This document shows, in pieces, positions 44,556 through 57,360 of a stretch of 64,000 bases of DNA (positions are counted from its first letter, which is position 1; every line of letters begins with the position of its first letter). The stretch spans positions 248,001-312,000 of the forward strand of contig NZ_OY764015.1 of the NCBI RefSeq assembly GCF_963667775.1, in the 5' to 3' direction. The DNA comes from an uncultured Trichococcus sp. GTDB taxonomy: Bacteria; Bacillota; Bacilli; Lactobacillales; Aerococcaceae. Under the pieces are notes generated by a model. That model saw only the letters and a list, made by a program, of their open reading frames with translations, was not told the origin of the DNA and searched no databases. The translations under genes were made by a program, and so were the position numbers.

Positions 44556-44594
44556 AGCCGGAATTCCGACAAGGAATTCCGGTTCATTTTTTTT
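44556..44594 (+). terminator. terminator of upp
   Basis: AGCCGGAATTCC (44556-44567), loop GACAA, GGAATTCCGGTT (44573-44584), then CA and eight Ts. Confidence 0.93.
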
Positions 44595-44836
44595 TCTTCA
44601 AGTTAAGTTTGTTATACTTCGACTGCGTAAGGTTACAGTACCGACGGGTTTAAAGGATAGTAAGCAAGCCAATAAATTCGCTTTTTTTTCCCAAGTAGAA
44701 TCACTTTTGGCATGCGTTCGGATTTTCATAATCCTATAAAGATATTAGTGTATTGAGTATCCGCGATTATGGGAGCGGTATCTTTTCATCATTTTCATGA
44801 AAAGGCCGGAAATATCCTTATAAACCACAGATTTTC

Positions 44837-44866
44837 TTTGAATTTGGACAAAGTTGGTGTTATGAT
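44837..44866 (+). promoter_or_regulatory. probable promoter of the atp operon
   Basis: TTTGAA (44837-44842), 18 bases, extended -10 TGTTATGAT (TATGAT at 44861-44866). Confidence 0.5.
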
Positions 44867-45028
44867 TAGCGGTGTTGAACAGAAATGCAAAGAAACTTAT
44901 GAAATAGCCACTTATTGTGACTAGAGTATGGGAGGTCCAGCTAAATTAGTTGTCTACTTTTACGAATGTCTTTTAAAATAATGTAGCGTGGACTAGGTTT
45001 GGCATAGCTGTTTTTTTATTTGTATTGA

Positions 45029-46034
<1,006 letters not shown>

Positions 46035-46073
46035 TAGGGACCAGCAAGACCCATAACTACAGGAGGGATGAGA

Positions 46074-46577
46074 ATGACAGCCAATCTCGTATTGGGAGAG
46101 ATTACCGCATTAGGTGATACGATTGTTACGCTGCTGTCATTTCTGATGTTGATGGCTCTTATCAAAAAATTCGCATGGCAGCCTTTGATGAAGATCTTAA
46201 CGGATCGTGAAGAAATGATACATGCAAATATTGATAAAGCGGCAGCAGCGCGTGAGAATGCCGAGAAGAAACACGCGGAAGTCGATGCGCAACTGATAGA
46301 AGTCAGAACTACAGCGAGCGATATTTTGAACAGGGCTCAAGCGGAAGGCAATGAAATACAAAAGAACATCATTAAAGAAGCAAAAGAAGATGCACTGCGG
46401 ATCAAACAAGTGACCCAAAAAGAGCTCGAACTCGAAAGAAAACAGGCTCTTGAAGGATTACGCGCCGAAATCGGAGTCATTTCGTTGGAAATCGCTGAAA
46501 AGATCCTTGGTAAGGAAATCAATCACGCAGATCAACAAACTTTGATCGAAGCTTTCATTGAAGGGCTGGATGATTGA
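46074..46577 (+). CDS. atpF: F1F0 ATP synthase subunit b
   Basis: Peripheral stalk subunit of about 167 residues: one N-terminal transmembrane helix (ITALGDTIVTLLSFLMLMALIKKFAW) and a long charged coiled coil (LTDREEMIHANIDKAAAARENAEKKHAEVDAQL onward). The ATG at 46074 lies seven bases after AGGAGGG; the ATG at 46068 is directly on the site and unlikely. It overlaps the start of atpH by eight bases. Confidence 0.95.
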   Translation: MTANLVLGEITALGDTIVTLLSFLMLMALIKKFAWQPLMKILTDREEMIHANIDKAAAARENAEKKHAEVDAQLIEVRTTASDILNRAQAEGNEIQKNIIKEAKEDALRIKQVTQKELELERKQALEGLRAEIGVISLEIAEKILGKEINHADQQTLIEAFIEGLDD

Positions 46578-47097
46578 TATGGTTAAGGACGGTAAAGCAA
46601 TCACTACTGTAGAAGCATATGTGCAAGCCTACTACAACCGCCTGACAGACTCGAAGATTGCGGACAGAATCCATCTCGATCTTTCGCAATTAAAGGATGC
46701 CTTCAATCATTCAGACGCTGACAAGAGTGAGAAGCCAAATCTTGGTTTGGCGGTGAAGTATCTCGCTCCTGAGACGCTTCTGTTTCTCGAGGGACTCCAA
46801 GATAACCTTGATAACGAAGGTATCTTGGCTTCCGTAAAGGCGTTCAATGCACTTTATGAGAATAAAAAAGAGTTCGTGAATATGAAGTTAATTTCTGCGG
46901 TTCCTTTAACTGCGGAACAAAAAAAGCGCATCCTGGATAAAATGGAAAAAAGAATCGGCGAAGCGACCTTCTTTGTGACTGAAGTGGTCGATCCCACGGT
47001 TATGGGCGGCGTCCGGTTGGAGTCGGAAAACCATTATTTCGACAATACCATCGTTACGAAGTTGAAAGAAATGAAGAGACATATCCTGAAAGATTAA
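46570..47097 (+). CDS. atpH: F1F0 ATP synthase subunit delta
   Basis: Peripheral stalk cap that joins F1 to subunit b, about 175 residues. The N-terminal helical bundle (AYVQAYYNRLTDSKIADRIHLDLSQL...) and C-terminal sequence (EVVDPTVMGGVRLESENHYFDNTIVTKLKEMKRHI) are typical of the OSCP/delta family, including the DPxxxGG turn. The ATG at 46570 overlaps the atpF stop region; an in-frame ATG at 46579 is possible. Confidence 0.93.
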   Translation: MIDMVKDGKAITTVEAYVQAYYNRLTDSKIADRIHLDLSQLKDAFNHSDADKSEKPNLGLAVKYLAPETLLFLEGLQDNLDNEGILASVKAFNALYENKKEFVNMKLISAVPLTAEQKKRILDKMEKRIGEATFFVTEVVDPTVMGGVRLESENHYFDNTIVTKLKEMKRHILKD

Positions 47098-47118
47098 TAG
47101 GGTTAAGAGGTGAATAAT

Positions 47119-48630
47119 GTGGCTACTGAAAACGAAGATTTGAGTTCATTGATCAAAAATAGGATCAACACTTTTCAATCTGTATCAGAGTTTGAAGAAA
47201 TTGGAAAACTTACCTACATAGGTGACGGAATCGCACGCGCGAAAGGTTTGGAGAACGTTATGTCCGGTGAATTGTTGGAGTTCTCCAACGGCTCCATCGG
47301 CATGGCCCAAAACCTTGAGATGAACGATGTCGGTATCATCATTTTTGGAGCTTATGAGAATATCCATGAGGGCGATATCGTCAAACGTACAGGCAAAATC
47401 ATGGAAGTTCCGGTCGGAGATGCTTTGATTGGGCGCGTTGTGGATGCTTTAGGCAGGCCGGTGGACGGCTTAGGCAGCATCGAAACGACTGGCACAAGAC
47501 CGGTTGAAAACGAAGCGCCGGGCGTTATGGATCGTCAGTCCGTCAGAGAACCTCTTCAGACCGGCCTAAAAGCATTGGATGCTTTGGTGCCGATTGGTCG
47601 AGGCCAACGTGAACTGATCATCGGTGACCGCAAAACCGGAAAAACAAGCATCGCAATCGATGCAATCATTAACCAACGCGGAAAAGATGTTATCTGCATC
47701 TACGTCGCAATCGGACAAAAGGAATCGACGGTCCGTAATATGACAGAAACGTTAAAAAAATATCATGCAATGGACTATACGATTGTCGTGACCGCCAGTG
47801 CCTCGCAATCCGCGCCGATGCTCTATATCGCGCCTTACGCTGCTACAGCGATGGCAGAAGAGTTCATGTACAAAGGCAAACACGTCCTTATCGTGTACGA
47901 TGATCTTTCCAAACAGGCGGCTGCTTACCGTGAAATGTCCTTGCTGTTGCGCCGTCCGCCAGGTCGCGAGGCGTATCCAGGGGATGTCTTCTACTTGCAT
48001 TCCCGTCTGTTGGAACGCTCAGCAAAATTAAACGATGAGTTGGGCGGCGGTTCCATAACCTCCCTGCCGATCGTAGAAACACAAGCTGGGGATATTTCCG
48101 CTTATATCCCGACGAACGTCATCTCCATCACTGATGGTCAGATCTTCCTGGAAAGCGACCTGTTCTTCTCAGGAATCCGTCCGGCTCTATCTGCTGGTCT
48201 ATCCGTTTCCCGTGTCGGTGGATCTGCTCAAATCAAAGCCATGAAAAAAGTATCGGGAACGTTGCGTATCGATTTGGCCAGCTACCGCGAGCTGGAAGCA
48301 TTCACTCAGTTCGGTTCGGACTTGGATGTTTCCACACAGAAACGCCTTAGCCGCGGCCGCAGAACCGTGGAAATACTGAAGCAGGACTTGCACAAGACCT
48401 TGGATGTCGAAAAACAAGTTCTCATTCTCTATGCATTAACGCACGGATTTATCGATTCCATTCCGGTGCAGGACATCGAACGTTATGAGTCTGAACTGTT
48501 CAAATTCGTCAAAATGTCCTATCCTGAACTGTTCTCCATCATTTCGGAGACAAAAGACTTACCGCCCGCGGAAGACCTGGATGAAGCTTTGCGTTCATTC
48601 TCAGGTGTCTTTATACCGCATGTTGAGTAG
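47119..48630 (+). CDS. atpA: F1F0 ATP synthase subunit alpha
   Basis: Non-catalytic nucleotide-binding subunit of F1, about 503 residues from a GTG at 47119, eight bases after AAGAGG. The Walker A motif is [14 protein letters not shown]; the visit-DICYVAIGQK-like segment is [15 protein letters not shown]; the conserved [28 protein letters not shown] and the arginine finger region [34 protein letters not shown] are intact. Confidence 0.98.
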   Translation: MATENEDLSSLIKNRINTFQSVSEFEEIGKLTYIGDGIARAKGLENVMSGELLEFSNGSIGMAQNLEMNDVGIIIFGAYENIHEGDIVKRTGKIMEVPVGDALIGRVVDALGRPVDGLGSIETTGTRPVENEAPGVMDRQSVREPLQTGLKALDALVPIGRGQRELIIGDRKTGKTSIAIDAIINQRGKDVICIYVAIGQKESTVRNMTETLKKYHAMDYTIVVTASASQSAPMLYIAPYAATAMAEEFMYKGKHVLIVYDDLSKQAAAYREMSLLLRRPPGREAYPGDVFYLHSRLLERSAKLNDELGGGSITSLPIVETQAGDISAYIPTNVISITDGQIFLESDLFFSGIRPALSAGLSVSRVGGSAQIKAMKKVSGTLRIDLASYRELEAFTQFGSDLDVSTQKRLSRGRRTVEILKQDLHKTLDVEKQVLILYALTHGFIDSIPVQDIERYESELFKFVKMSYPELFSIISETKDLPPAEDLDEALRSFSGVFIPHVE

Positions 48631-48667
48631 ACTGGATAGCATGTACAGATAATATTGAGGTGATAAT

Positions 48668-49588
48668 ATGGCAGAGTCTTTAATAGACATCCGGAAACGC
48701 ATAGCTTCCACAAAGAAGACAAGTCAAATAACAAGCGCCATGCAAATGGTATCTGCCTCCAAACTGATCCGCGCCGAACAAAAGGTGCGGGGATATCAGC
48801 TTTATGCAGCAAAAATACGCGAAATCGTAACACACATAGCCAGCACGCAATTATCTTTGCTTGAAGAGCATGGGCATGTGTCAGCGAGCGATCAAGTTCT
48901 GGTCGATTTTCACGATATGTTGATTGAACGCCCAATCCGTAAAACAGGCTATCTGATCATTTCCTCCGATAAAGGCTTAGCCGGAGGATATAACAGTTCG
49001 ATCCTGAAAGCGACAAAAGATATGCTTGCGATCGACCACGCTTCAAACGATGAGTTTGTTGTGCTGTCGGTAGGTGGAGCTGTCGCTGATGATCTGAGAA
49101 AAAGCGGCATCGAAGTTGCATTCGAAATCAGGGATTTGAACGACCAACCCAGCTTTACGGAAGTCAGTGATATCGTAGTGAAGGCAATCCAGCTTTATCG
49201 TGATGGTGCTTTTGATGAGTTGTATGTTTGTTACAAACATCATGTCAACGCTTTGATCTCTGAGTATCGGGCTGAAAAAATGCTGCCGTTGACGGACCTG
49301 GATTCCCATGAAGCGGTCGGTTACGAAGTCGATTATCTTTTTGAACCAAACAAAGAAGAAATTTTGGAAATTTTACTTCCGCAATATGCGGAAAGTTTGA
49401 TTTATGGAGCCATTATCGACGCTAAATCATCCGAGCATGCTTCCCGCATGACGGCCATGAAGAGTGCCACCGATAATGCGAACAATATGATCAATGATAT
49501 GACGATTCAATACAACCGTGTGAGACAGACTGCAATCACGCAAGAAATCACCGAAATCGTCGGTGGAGCTTCTGCTCTGGAAAATTAG
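48668..49588 (+). CDS. atpG: F1F0 ATP synthase subunit gamma
   Basis: Central rotor shaft of F1, 306 residues. The N-terminal coiled coil (DIRKRIASTKKTSQITSAMQMVSASKLIRAEQ) and the C-terminal one (YGAIIDAKSSEHASRMTAMKSATDNANNMINDMTIQYNRVRQTAITQEITEIVGGASAL) are diagnostic. SSDKGLAGGYNSSI is the conserved Rossmann-like segment. GAGGTGATA precedes ATG 48668. Confidence 0.97.
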   Translation: MAESLIDIRKRIASTKKTSQITSAMQMVSASKLIRAEQKVRGYQLYAAKIREIVTHIASTQLSLLEEHGHVSASDQVLVDFHDMLIERPIRKTGYLIISSDKGLAGGYNSSILKATKDMLAIDHASNDEFVVLSVGGAVADDLRKSGIEVAFEIRDLNDQPSFTEVSDIVVKAIQLYRDGAFDELYVCYKHHVNALISEYRAEKMLPLTDLDSHEAVGYEVDYLFEPNKEEILEILLPQYAESLIYGAIIDAKSSEHASRMTAMKSATDNANNMINDMTIQYNRVRQTAITQEITEIVGGASALEN

Positions 49589-51040
<1,452 letters not shown>

Positions 51041-51041
51041 G

Positions 51042-51467
51042 ATGGCATATCTGCAAGTGAATGTGGTGACGCCGGATGGTATCGCCTTCCAGCATCGCGC
51101 TAAAGCCGTCACCGCCAAAACAACGGACGGCGGTATAACCATAATGCCAAACCATACCCCGATCATTGTGCCTTTGGCGATCGCCGATCTGATCGTAACA
51201 CGTGTGACCGATGAGTTAGCCCAAAACCATATAGCCGTCAACGGCGGGATCATGGAAGTACGGGACAACGTGGTCAACATCATTGCGAACAGTGCAGAAC
51301 GCGCACGCGATATCGATATCGACCGTGCAGAAATCGCGAAAGAACGCGCCGAGAGAAAAATGGCCGAGGCTCGCGACATCAAAAATGAAAAAGAATTCCA
51401 ACGTGCGAAAATCTCGCTATCGAAAGCCGTCAACCGAATCGGTGTTTCGAAGAACAGATCCAGCTGA
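51042..51467 (+). CDS. atpC: F1F0 ATP synthase subunit epsilon
   Basis: Rotor subunit of 141 residues with the N-terminal beta-sandwich (VNVVTPDGIAFQHRAKAVTAKTTDGGITIMPNHTPIIVPL) and a C-terminal helical hairpin (DRAEIAKERAERKMAEARDIKNEKEFQRAKISLSKAVNRI) that can inhibit ATP hydrolysis in family members. The ATG follows the atpD stop by one base, with GGAGGGG upstream. Last gene of the operon before a strong terminator. Confidence 0.96.
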   Translation: MAYLQVNVVTPDGIAFQHRAKAVTAKTTDGGITIMPNHTPIIVPLAIADLIVTRVTDELAQNHIAVNGGIMEVRDNVVNIIANSAERARDIDIDRAEIAKERAERKMAEARDIKNEKEFQRAKISLSKAVNRIGVSKNRSS

Positions 51468-51468
51468 G

Positions 51469-51498
51469 AAAAAAAGAGGCCAGAGATGGCCTCTTTTT
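51469..51498 (+). terminator. terminator of the atp operon
   Basis: AAAAAAGAGGCCA, loop GAGA, TGGCCTCTTTTTT. Confidence 0.95.
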
Positions 51499-51744
51499 TG
51501 TAGGCTCATGTATTTCCTGACAATTAATTAGTGGGCACGATGAAATGCATAGATTATCTGCAGAAATAGCCCGCAATTTCACTTCGTTGTATTGTAACAT
51601 ATTATTATACCTGATTAAGAAAACAAATGTAAACGATTTTCTTAGTGAAATCTTAAGGAGTACCCTGACAAAAACGAGTTTCTTTGTTTTTTTTTCAAAA
51701 TATTTATGTTAGTATAGTTTGAGAATATGGGAGGAGTGTGTCAC

Positions 51745-51981
51745 TTGGACTTAACGCTGGTTAACGGTATAATAGTATTGCTATCCCATATGATATTCAT
51801 TTTCATTTCTTTCTGGTCGATGAAAGCCATCAGACTGGAAAAATGGATCAGGAAGGGGCACATACGCGAAGCCCGCGTGCTCTATTTCTTTCTGTCGATT
51901 GCAATAGGCTATACAGTAAGTACGTTTCTGCTTGAGTTGGTGACGACTTCCCGAAACATCAGCTACTCACTGTTCTCATGA
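51745..51981 (+). CDS. DUF1146 family small membrane protein (YwzB-like)
   Basis: About 78 residues from a TTG at 51745 placed about ten bases after GGGAGGAG; upstream in-frame ATG and GTG codons overlap the site. Two transmembrane helices (LVNGIIVLLSHMIFIFISFWSMKAI and ARVLYFFLSIAIGYTVSTFLLELV) separated by a basic stretch (RLEKWIRKGHIREAR). DUF1146 proteins are habitually encoded between atpC and murA in Firmicutes. Function unknown. Confidence 0.85.
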   Translation: MDLTLVNGIIVLLSHMIFIFISFWSMKAIRLEKWIRKGHIREARVLYFFLSIAIGYTVSTFLLELVTTSRNISYSLFS

Positions 51982-52100
51982 TCCGCTCGCAGTTGAACAA
52001 ACGGTTGTTGCTGAACGGGCAGACCGGAGATCCATTTTCATCAAATAGTTGCATACAAACATACAAATGAAATCACAATTGATTCTCGGAGGGATTTTTA

Positions 52101-53414
52101 ATGGAAAAAATAATTGTTCGCGGCGGTAACCGTCTTGAAGGAACAGTTAAAGTTGAAGGCGCAAAAAACGCAGTTTTGCCGATTTTGGCCGCTACACTTT
52201 TAGCAAGCGAAGGGCAATCTGTATTGACGAACGTTCCGATACTGTCTGATGTTTTCACAATGAATAATGTTCTGAAACATCTGAATGTCGGCATTGATTT
52301 TCAAGAAAACAACAACACCATCTTAGCGGATGCATCAAGCGACATTCATTTTGAAGCGCCATTTGCTTATGTCAGCAAAATGCGTGCATCGATCGTCGTA
52401 ATGGGTCCGCTTTTAGCACGTCTGGGGCATGCTCGCATCGCTTTACCAGGTGGATGCGCCATCGGAACGCGGCCGATCGACCTTCACCTGAAAGGGTTTG
52501 AAGCAATGGGAGCCGAAATCAAAATCGAAAATGGTTTTGTGGAAGCGAAATGCGACAGATTAGTCGGCGCACGCATCTACTTGGACTTCCCAAGTGTCGG
52601 AGCTACCCAGAACATCATGATGGGAGCTACCTTGGCTGAAGGAATCACCATCATCGAAAACGTGGCACGCGAACCTGAAATCGTCGATTTGGCGAATTTC
52701 TTAAACCGGATGGGTGCAAAAGTGGTCGGTGCCGGAACAGAAACAATCCGTGTCGAAGGCGTTTCATCCATGAAAGCAACAGAACATTCGATCATCCCGG
52801 ACCGTATCGAAGCCGGAACGTTCATGATCGCTGCTGCAGTCACGAACGGGAATGTGTTCATCGAGGATGCGATAGCCGAACACAACAAACCGCTGATTTC
52901 AAAACTCAAGGAAATGCACGTTGCCTTCCAGGAAGAAAACAATGGCCTGCGTGTTATCGGTCCGCGTTCTTTGAAAGCGACCGACGTCAAAACGATGCCG
53001 CATCCAGGGTTTCCTACCGACATGCAGGCGCAAATGACGATCGCGCAATTGGTATCGCAAGGTACGAGCACGATGACCGAAACCGTATTCGAAAACCGCT
53101 TTATGCACCTGGAAGAGATGCGCCGGATGAATGCTGATTTCAAAGTCGAAGGCCAAACGGTCCTGATCCATGGCAACACGGATCTGCAAGGCGCAGAAGT
53201 AGCCGCATCAGATTTGCGTGCGGCAGCTGCTTTGATCATCGCGGGTCTTGTTTCAAAAGGCTACACGCGCGTCACGAACTTGTCGCATTTGGATCGCGGT
53301 TATTATGAATTCGACAAAAAACTGCAGGTATTGGGCGCTGATGTGGAACGTGTCACGGAAGACGAAAAGAATGTCTTCAGCGATGCAGATGTTGAAGCAC
53401 TTTTCGTAAAATAA
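52101..53414 (+). CDS. murA: UDP-N-acetylglucosamine 1-carboxyvinyltransferase
   Basis: First committed enzyme of peptidoglycan synthesis; transfers enolpyruvate from PEP to UDP-GlcNAc. The 437-residue protein contains the two inverse alpha/beta domains, the [15 protein letters not shown] start, and the reactive Cys in [24 protein letters not shown] (target of fosfomycin in the family). GGAGGGA precedes ATG 52101. It belongs to a DUF1146-murA-mbl-epuA group devoted to the cell envelope, so it is likely the MurAA-type copy. Confidence 0.98.
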   Translation: MEKIIVRGGNRLEGTVKVEGAKNAVLPILAATLLASEGQSVLTNVPILSDVFTMNNVLKHLNVGIDFQENNNTILADASSDIHFEAPFAYVSKMRASIVVMGPLLARLGHARIALPGGCAIGTRPIDLHLKGFEAMGAEIKIENGFVEAKCDRLVGARIYLDFPSVGATQNIMMGATLAEGITIIENVAREPEIVDLANFLNRMGAKVVGAGTETIRVEGVSSMKATEHSIIPDRIEAGTFMIAAAVTNGNVFIEDAIAEHNKPLISKLKEMHVAFQEENNGLRVIGPRSLKATDVKTMPHPGFPTDMQAQMTIAQLVSQGTSTMTETVFENRFMHLEEMRRMNADFKVEGQTVLIHGNTDLQGAEVAASDLRAAAALIIAGLVSKGYTRVTNLSHLDRGYYEFDKKLQVLGADVERVTEDEKNVFSDADVEALFVK

Positions 53415-53478
53415 GTCGGACAACTGTCGTCCGCAAGATAGCTGTTGCTAAATGATGAATGTTTGAGAGGGGAACAAC

Positions 53479-54531
53479 GTGGCCAGAGATATAGGAATCG
53501 ATTTAGGTACAGCGAACGTACTGATTCACGTTAAGGGGAAAGGCATCGTCTTGAACGAGCCTTCCGTTGTCGCAGTAGACACAAAAACCGGAAAAGTTTT
53601 AGCAGTTGGGGAAGAAGCCTATATGATGGTTGGGCGTACGCCGGCAAACATCAGAGTCATCCGTCCGTTGAAAGGCGGGGTAATCGCAGACTTTGACATC
53701 ACAGAAGCAATGTTGACCCACTTTATCGATCGCTTGAATGTGAAGGGCTTCTTGACCAAGCCGAACATCTTGATCTGTTGTCCGACGAACATCACAACGA
53801 TCGAACAAAAAGCGATCATTCAAGCTGCGGAAAAGAGCGGCGGTAAGAATGTGTATCTGGAGGAAGAACCGAAAGTTGCGGCTGTCGGAGCCGGTCTCGA
53901 CATTTTTCAGCCGAACGGAAATATGGTCATCGACATGGGTGGTGGAACGAGTGATATCGCAGTCTTGTCATTGGGAGGCATCGTAACGAGCAGCTCAATC
54001 AAAACGGCCGGCGATAAACTGGATGCCGACATCATGAACTTCGTAAAAAGAGAACACAAATTATTGATCGGCGAGCGTACAGCCGAAAAGATCAAAATCA
54101 CGATCGGAACCGCTTTGGCGCCTGAAAAGGAAGAAAAGATGGAAATTCGTGGACGTGACATGGTGACGGGCCTTCCGCGCACCATCTACATCACTTCCAA
54201 AGAAGTGTACGAAGCGATGCATGAAACCTTGGTACTTGTTGTGGAGCAAGCGAAGGAAGTCTTGGAAATGACGCCTCCTGAGCTGGCTGCGGACATCATC
54301 AATACTGGAATAGTGTTGACAGGCGGGGGTGCCTTGATCAGCGGAATCGAGAAACTCTTCTCGAGTGAGCTGAAAGTTCCTGTGTTCGCTGCGGAAAAAC
54401 CTTTGGATGCTGTTGCTTTGGGAACAGGTATCTTACTGAACAACATCGATCAAAAGAATCGTCCATCCAGCGGGCTTTTCGGAATGTTGGCGCGACTGAT
54501 CCAAAAAACAAAAATCAAAAAAGGAAGATAG
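53479..54531 (+). CDS. mbl: MreB-family actin-like protein Mbl
   Basis: Bacterial actin that guides sidewall peptidoglycan synthesis. The 350-residue protein starts at GTG 53479 after GAGAGGGGA with ARDIGIDLGTANVLIHVKGKGIVLNEPSVVAVD, the Mbl form of the phosphate-1 loop. DMGGGTSDIAVLSLGG is phosphate-2, and LTGGGALISGIEKLF the adenosine motif. The C-terminal basic end (LIQKTKIKKGR) probably helps membrane contact. The next gene follows immediately. Confidence 0.95.
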   Translation: MARDIGIDLGTANVLIHVKGKGIVLNEPSVVAVDTKTGKVLAVGEEAYMMVGRTPANIRVIRPLKGGVIADFDITEAMLTHFIDRLNVKGFLTKPNILICCPTNITTIEQKAIIQAAEKSGGKNVYLEEEPKVAAVGAGLDIFQPNGNMVIDMGGGTSDIAVLSLGGIVTSSSIKTAGDKLDADIMNFVKREHKLLIGERTAEKIKITIGTALAPEKEEKMEIRGRDMVTGLPRTIYITSKEVYEAMHETLVLVVEQAKEVLEMTPPELAADIINTGIVLTGGGALISGIEKLFSSELKVPVFAAEKPLDAVALGTGILLNNIDQKNRPSSGLFGMLARLIQKTKIKKGR

Positions 54532-54540
54532 GTGATTGCT

Positions 54541-54720
54541 TTGAAATTTGATTTCAAACCTGTACTGTCAACAGTGATGTGGGTTTTGATATTCATGTTG
54601 ATGGCTTTCATTCTCTTCGGAGCCGGTCTGATGGTCGGATATGGCGTCCTCGGTGACGGCAATCCGATGCTGGTCTTCAGCAGACAGACCTGGGAACATA
54701 TTTTCAATTACATCCGTTAA
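54541..54720 (+). CDS. EpuA-like small membrane protein (annotated in relatives as RNA polymerase subunit beta)
   Basis: About 59 residues from a TTG at 54541 (after AGGTGATTGCT); a GTG at 54532, adjacent to the mbl stop, is an alternative. One transmembrane helix with the typical VMWVLIFMLMAFILFGAGLMVGYGVLGDGNPMLVF segment of the EpuA/DUF5965-type family. Despite the common database label it is not a catalytic RNA polymerase subunit. It overlaps or nearly touches mbl, so it is co-expressed with it. A long terminator hairpin follows. Confidence 0.8.
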   Translation: MKFDFKPVLSTVMWVLIFMLMAFILFGAGLMVGYGVLGDGNPMLVFSRQTWEHIFNYIR

Positions 54721-55034
54721 GGAAACAAGAAAGGCAGACTGAATGAGCATGTTCAGTCTGCCTTTCTTGTTTTTTTGAATAATCGGGTCGCGCTTAAAAA
54801 AACAGCATAGTGTTAAGCGGAAAATAATTCAATTGCATCAAGGATGTTGGCATATTTTGTTTCCTAACTGTTTTGCAGATAGGATATCCTTTATTTTTTT
54901 GTTCAGATGTTATAATCATAGGGTAGACAATAAGCGTGTAGAGGCATACCGGCAGAGCTGAAGTGCCGAAAAAGTTTGCTGAATCGCTCGTATATGATGA
55001 AATAATCAAGCTGAATAGATTATAGGAGGCGCCT
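54721..55034. other. intergenic region before the PTS operon
   Basis: It contains the strong terminator (54723-54776), an AT-rich stretch, and an extended -10 TGTTATAAT (TATAAT at 54911-54916), the most likely promoter of the PRD regulator gene, with a leader of about 110 bases. I see no gene and no clear cre site here. Confidence 0.5.
54723..54776 (+). terminator. terminator of murA-mbl-epuA
   Basis: A stem of about 20 bp (54723-54742 with 54752-54772) around a short loop, ending in a run of Ts. Confidence 0.95.
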
Positions 55035-56942
55035 ATGAATGCAAGGCAACAAAAAATTATCAAACATTTGATCGATAACGGCTCATGGATCAAAGGAAAA
55101 GAACTGGCGGAAATAATCGGCGTAACCGACCGCACCATTCGGACTGACATGAAAAATCTCAATAAGCAACATAGTGGGCTTATCGAATCCAGCACCCGCG
55201 AAGGGTACAAGATCAATAAAAAAATGTATGATTCATTGCTGATTGAAGAAAGGGACTCCATCCCTCAGACGCCGGGTGAACGCTGCATCTACATCATCAA
55301 GTCCCTGCTCTTTAATCAAAAGAAGCTGCGCATAATGGATCTGCAAGAGCAATTGTTTGTGAGTGAGCACACGATTGAAGGCGATATCAAAAGGATTCGC
55401 ACGATGATAAAAGCTTACGTGGGGCTAACGCTTGTGCGCGAGGATAATAAATTATTTTTTCAAGGAAACGAACATATTAAACGGAAAATTTACCGGGACC
55501 TGCTGACTAATGAAATACAAGGGAATTTTCTGAATCTAAACAAAATCTCCTCCCTCTATACAAGGTTCGATTTATTGCAGGTCGTTACTCTTTTTGAAGA
55601 CGTTATCCGTATGTACCATTACGATATGCGTCAAACAGCACTTCCAATGACTATTGTGCACATCGGAATTTCAATCGAAAGAATGCTGAGCTGGAATTAT
55701 CTGGATAGAAAAGACCTGGACGGAGACGTCATCAGCACGCCGGAATATAAGATAGCGGCAACGTTTTTCGAGAGGGTCAGTGAGATCGTCCCCATCGAAT
55801 GCAGAGAAGAAGAGGCGATTGGCCTTGCAACCATCCTGATAGGCTACAAAAACGCGCACCTGCTAAAGGGTGAAGTGGAGTTCAAGGGTCAGACGAAAAA
55901 TGTTCAGACATTGTTGGATGAGCTGCTTGTCAGCATCAACGATACTTTTGATTTGGATTTTTCTTGCGATGGAGACTTTACGAATGGACTGCATCTCCAT
56001 ATCCAATCCTTAATGAGTCGAATTCGCAACCGTGTCGTCATACCCAATGCCCACTTGCAGGAAATTAAGAAATCCTATCCGCTCATATTCGAAATGGGAC
56101 TATTCATCGGTCAGCAAATCGCTGATTATTTCGGCTTTGAAATTTCGGAATCGGAAGCGGGATTCATCGCTCTTCACATTGGCGCAGCCTATGATCGGTT
56201 GGCCGTCAAACATAAGCACCAAGTTTTATTGATTGCCCCATATAATCAAAGTCTTTCCAAGCTGACCAAAGGAAAAATTACGAATATGTTCAAAGACCGC
56301 TTGGAAATAAAGGGTACTTCAGATTATTTTGTAGAGGAGGATTTTGCAGAAGGCGATGTGGACCTGATCATATCAACTTTGCCGATTCAACATGATCTCG
56401 ACATCCCGACCATCCAAATCACATTGTTCGTGAATCATGCCGATGAGAGCAAGATTTTCGCAGCCTTGAATGAACTGGATAAACGACGTTTCATCATGCA
56501 GTTCGGAAACCAGTTCGGAACGTTGATTGATGAGCGTTTCTATTTCGCCGAATTGGACTTCGAAACGCCACAAGAAGTTATTGAGGCCATGTCCAATGAA
56601 CTGATGGCGGAACACATTGTGCCCTCGGATTTTATGGATTCCGTTTTAGAACGGGAAGCGATGTCATCAACATCATTTGCTTACGCAATTGCAATTCCGC
56701 ATCCACTGAAGTTAGTCAGCCATCAATCGAAAATTGCGATAGGTATTTTAAAAAAGAGTATTCCCTGGGGTAACTACCCTGTTAAGATTGTCATCCTACT
56801 TGCGATTAAGGAAGAAGACAGTGCCATGATGTGGCTCTTTTTTGATTGGTTATCAGAAACGATAACCAATCAAACCCGGATGGCCCATCTGTTGGAAGCA
56901 AAAACAAGAAATCAATTTGTTCATTGGATGATGAACGATTAG
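55035..56942 (+). CDS. PRD-containing transcriptional regulator with EIIB- and EIIA-like domains (BglG/LicR/MtlR type)
   Basis: A 635-residue PTS-controlled activator. The N-terminal helix-turn-helix (MNARQQKIIKHLIDNGSWIKGKELAEIIGVTDRTIRTDMK) and a second HTH (about 85-130) precede two PRDs with phosphorylatable His209 (IVHIGISIERM) and His381 (FIALHIGAAYDRL). An EIIB-like domain (about 400-490) has no cysteine at the expected site (LLIAPYNQS), and an EIIA-2-like domain ends the protein with His556 (AIAIPHPLKL). It probably activates the following PTS operon when the sugar is present. The 13-base gap to the EIIA gene suggests one transcript. Confidence 0.92.
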   Translation: MNARQQKIIKHLIDNGSWIKGKELAEIIGVTDRTIRTDMKNLNKQHSGLIESSTREGYKINKKMYDSLLIEERDSIPQTPGERCIYIIKSLLFNQKKLRIMDLQEQLFVSEHTIEGDIKRIRTMIKAYVGLTLVREDNKLFFQGNEHIKRKIYRDLLTNEIQGNFLNLNKISSLYTRFDLLQVVTLFEDVIRMYHYDMRQTALPMTIVHIGISIERMLSWNYLDRKDLDGDVISTPEYKIAATFFERVSEIVPIECREEEAIGLATILIGYKNAHLLKGEVEFKGQTKNVQTLLDELLVSINDTFDLDFSCDGDFTNGLHLHIQSLMSRIRNRVVIPNAHLQEIKKSYPLIFEMGLFIGQQIADYFGFEISESEAGFIALHIGAAYDRLAVKHKHQVLLIAPYNQSLSKLTKGKITNMFKDRLEIKGTSDYFVEEDFAEGDVDLIISTLPIQHDLDIPTIQITLFVNHADESKIFAALNELDKRRFIMQFGNQFGTLIDERFYFAELDFETPQEVIEAMSNELMAEHIVPSDFMDSVLEREAMSSTSFAYAIAIPHPLKLVSHQSKIAIGILKKSIPWGNYPVKIVILLAIKEEDSAMMWLFFDWLSETITNQTRMAHLLEAKTRNQFVHWMMND

Positions 56943-56955
56943 GAGGAAATATAAG

Positions 56956-57285
56956 ATGGAAGATTTAGAGTTGGTAAGTTTTAAAGTGATCAGTGCAGCC
57001 GGTGCAGCCAAGTCCTCCTTTATGGAAGCCATGCAGTACGCGCGCAAAGGAGAGTTCGCAAAGGCGCAGTCGTGCATTGAAGAAGGGGAGCTGAAACGCC
57101 GGGAAGGACACGAAGTTCATTTCGAATTGATTCAAAAAGAAGCGGGCGGTGATCCAGTGACGATGAACCTCTTGCTGACGCATGCCGAAGATCAATTGAT
57201 GGGGGCGGAGACCATCGGAATCATGTCAAAAGAGATTCTGGAAAATCACAAAGCGATTGCCAGACTTGAGGAAAGAATCGGTTGA
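56956..57285 (+). CDS. PTS lactose/cellobiose-family EIIA
   Basis: Soluble trimeric EIIA of 109 residues. The phospho-acceptor is His76 in LLLTHAEDQLM, with Asp79 at the conserved metal-site position of the trimer. The N terminus (ELVSFKVISAAGAAKSSFMEAMQYARKGEFAKA) is the typical three-helix bundle start. AGGAGG precedes ATG 56956. Partner EIIB and EIIC follow, with a 133-base gap that carries a cre-like site. Confidence 0.95.
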   Translation: MEDLELVSFKVISAAGAAKSSFMEAMQYARKGEFAKAQSCIEEGELKRREGHEVHFELIQKEAGGDPVTMNLLLTHAEDQLMGAETIGIMSKEILENHKAIARLEERIG

Positions 57286-57360
57286 TCATGTTGCTTGAAC
57301 TCTGTTTTCCTCAATAAATGCAAGGTCATCCATTCCGTTCAATTAGGAAAAAGGAATAAA

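Noticed and set aside
54541-54720. True RNA polymerase subunit
   Set aside because: Relatives carry that label, but the protein is a 59-residue single-span membrane protein with no polymerase motif.
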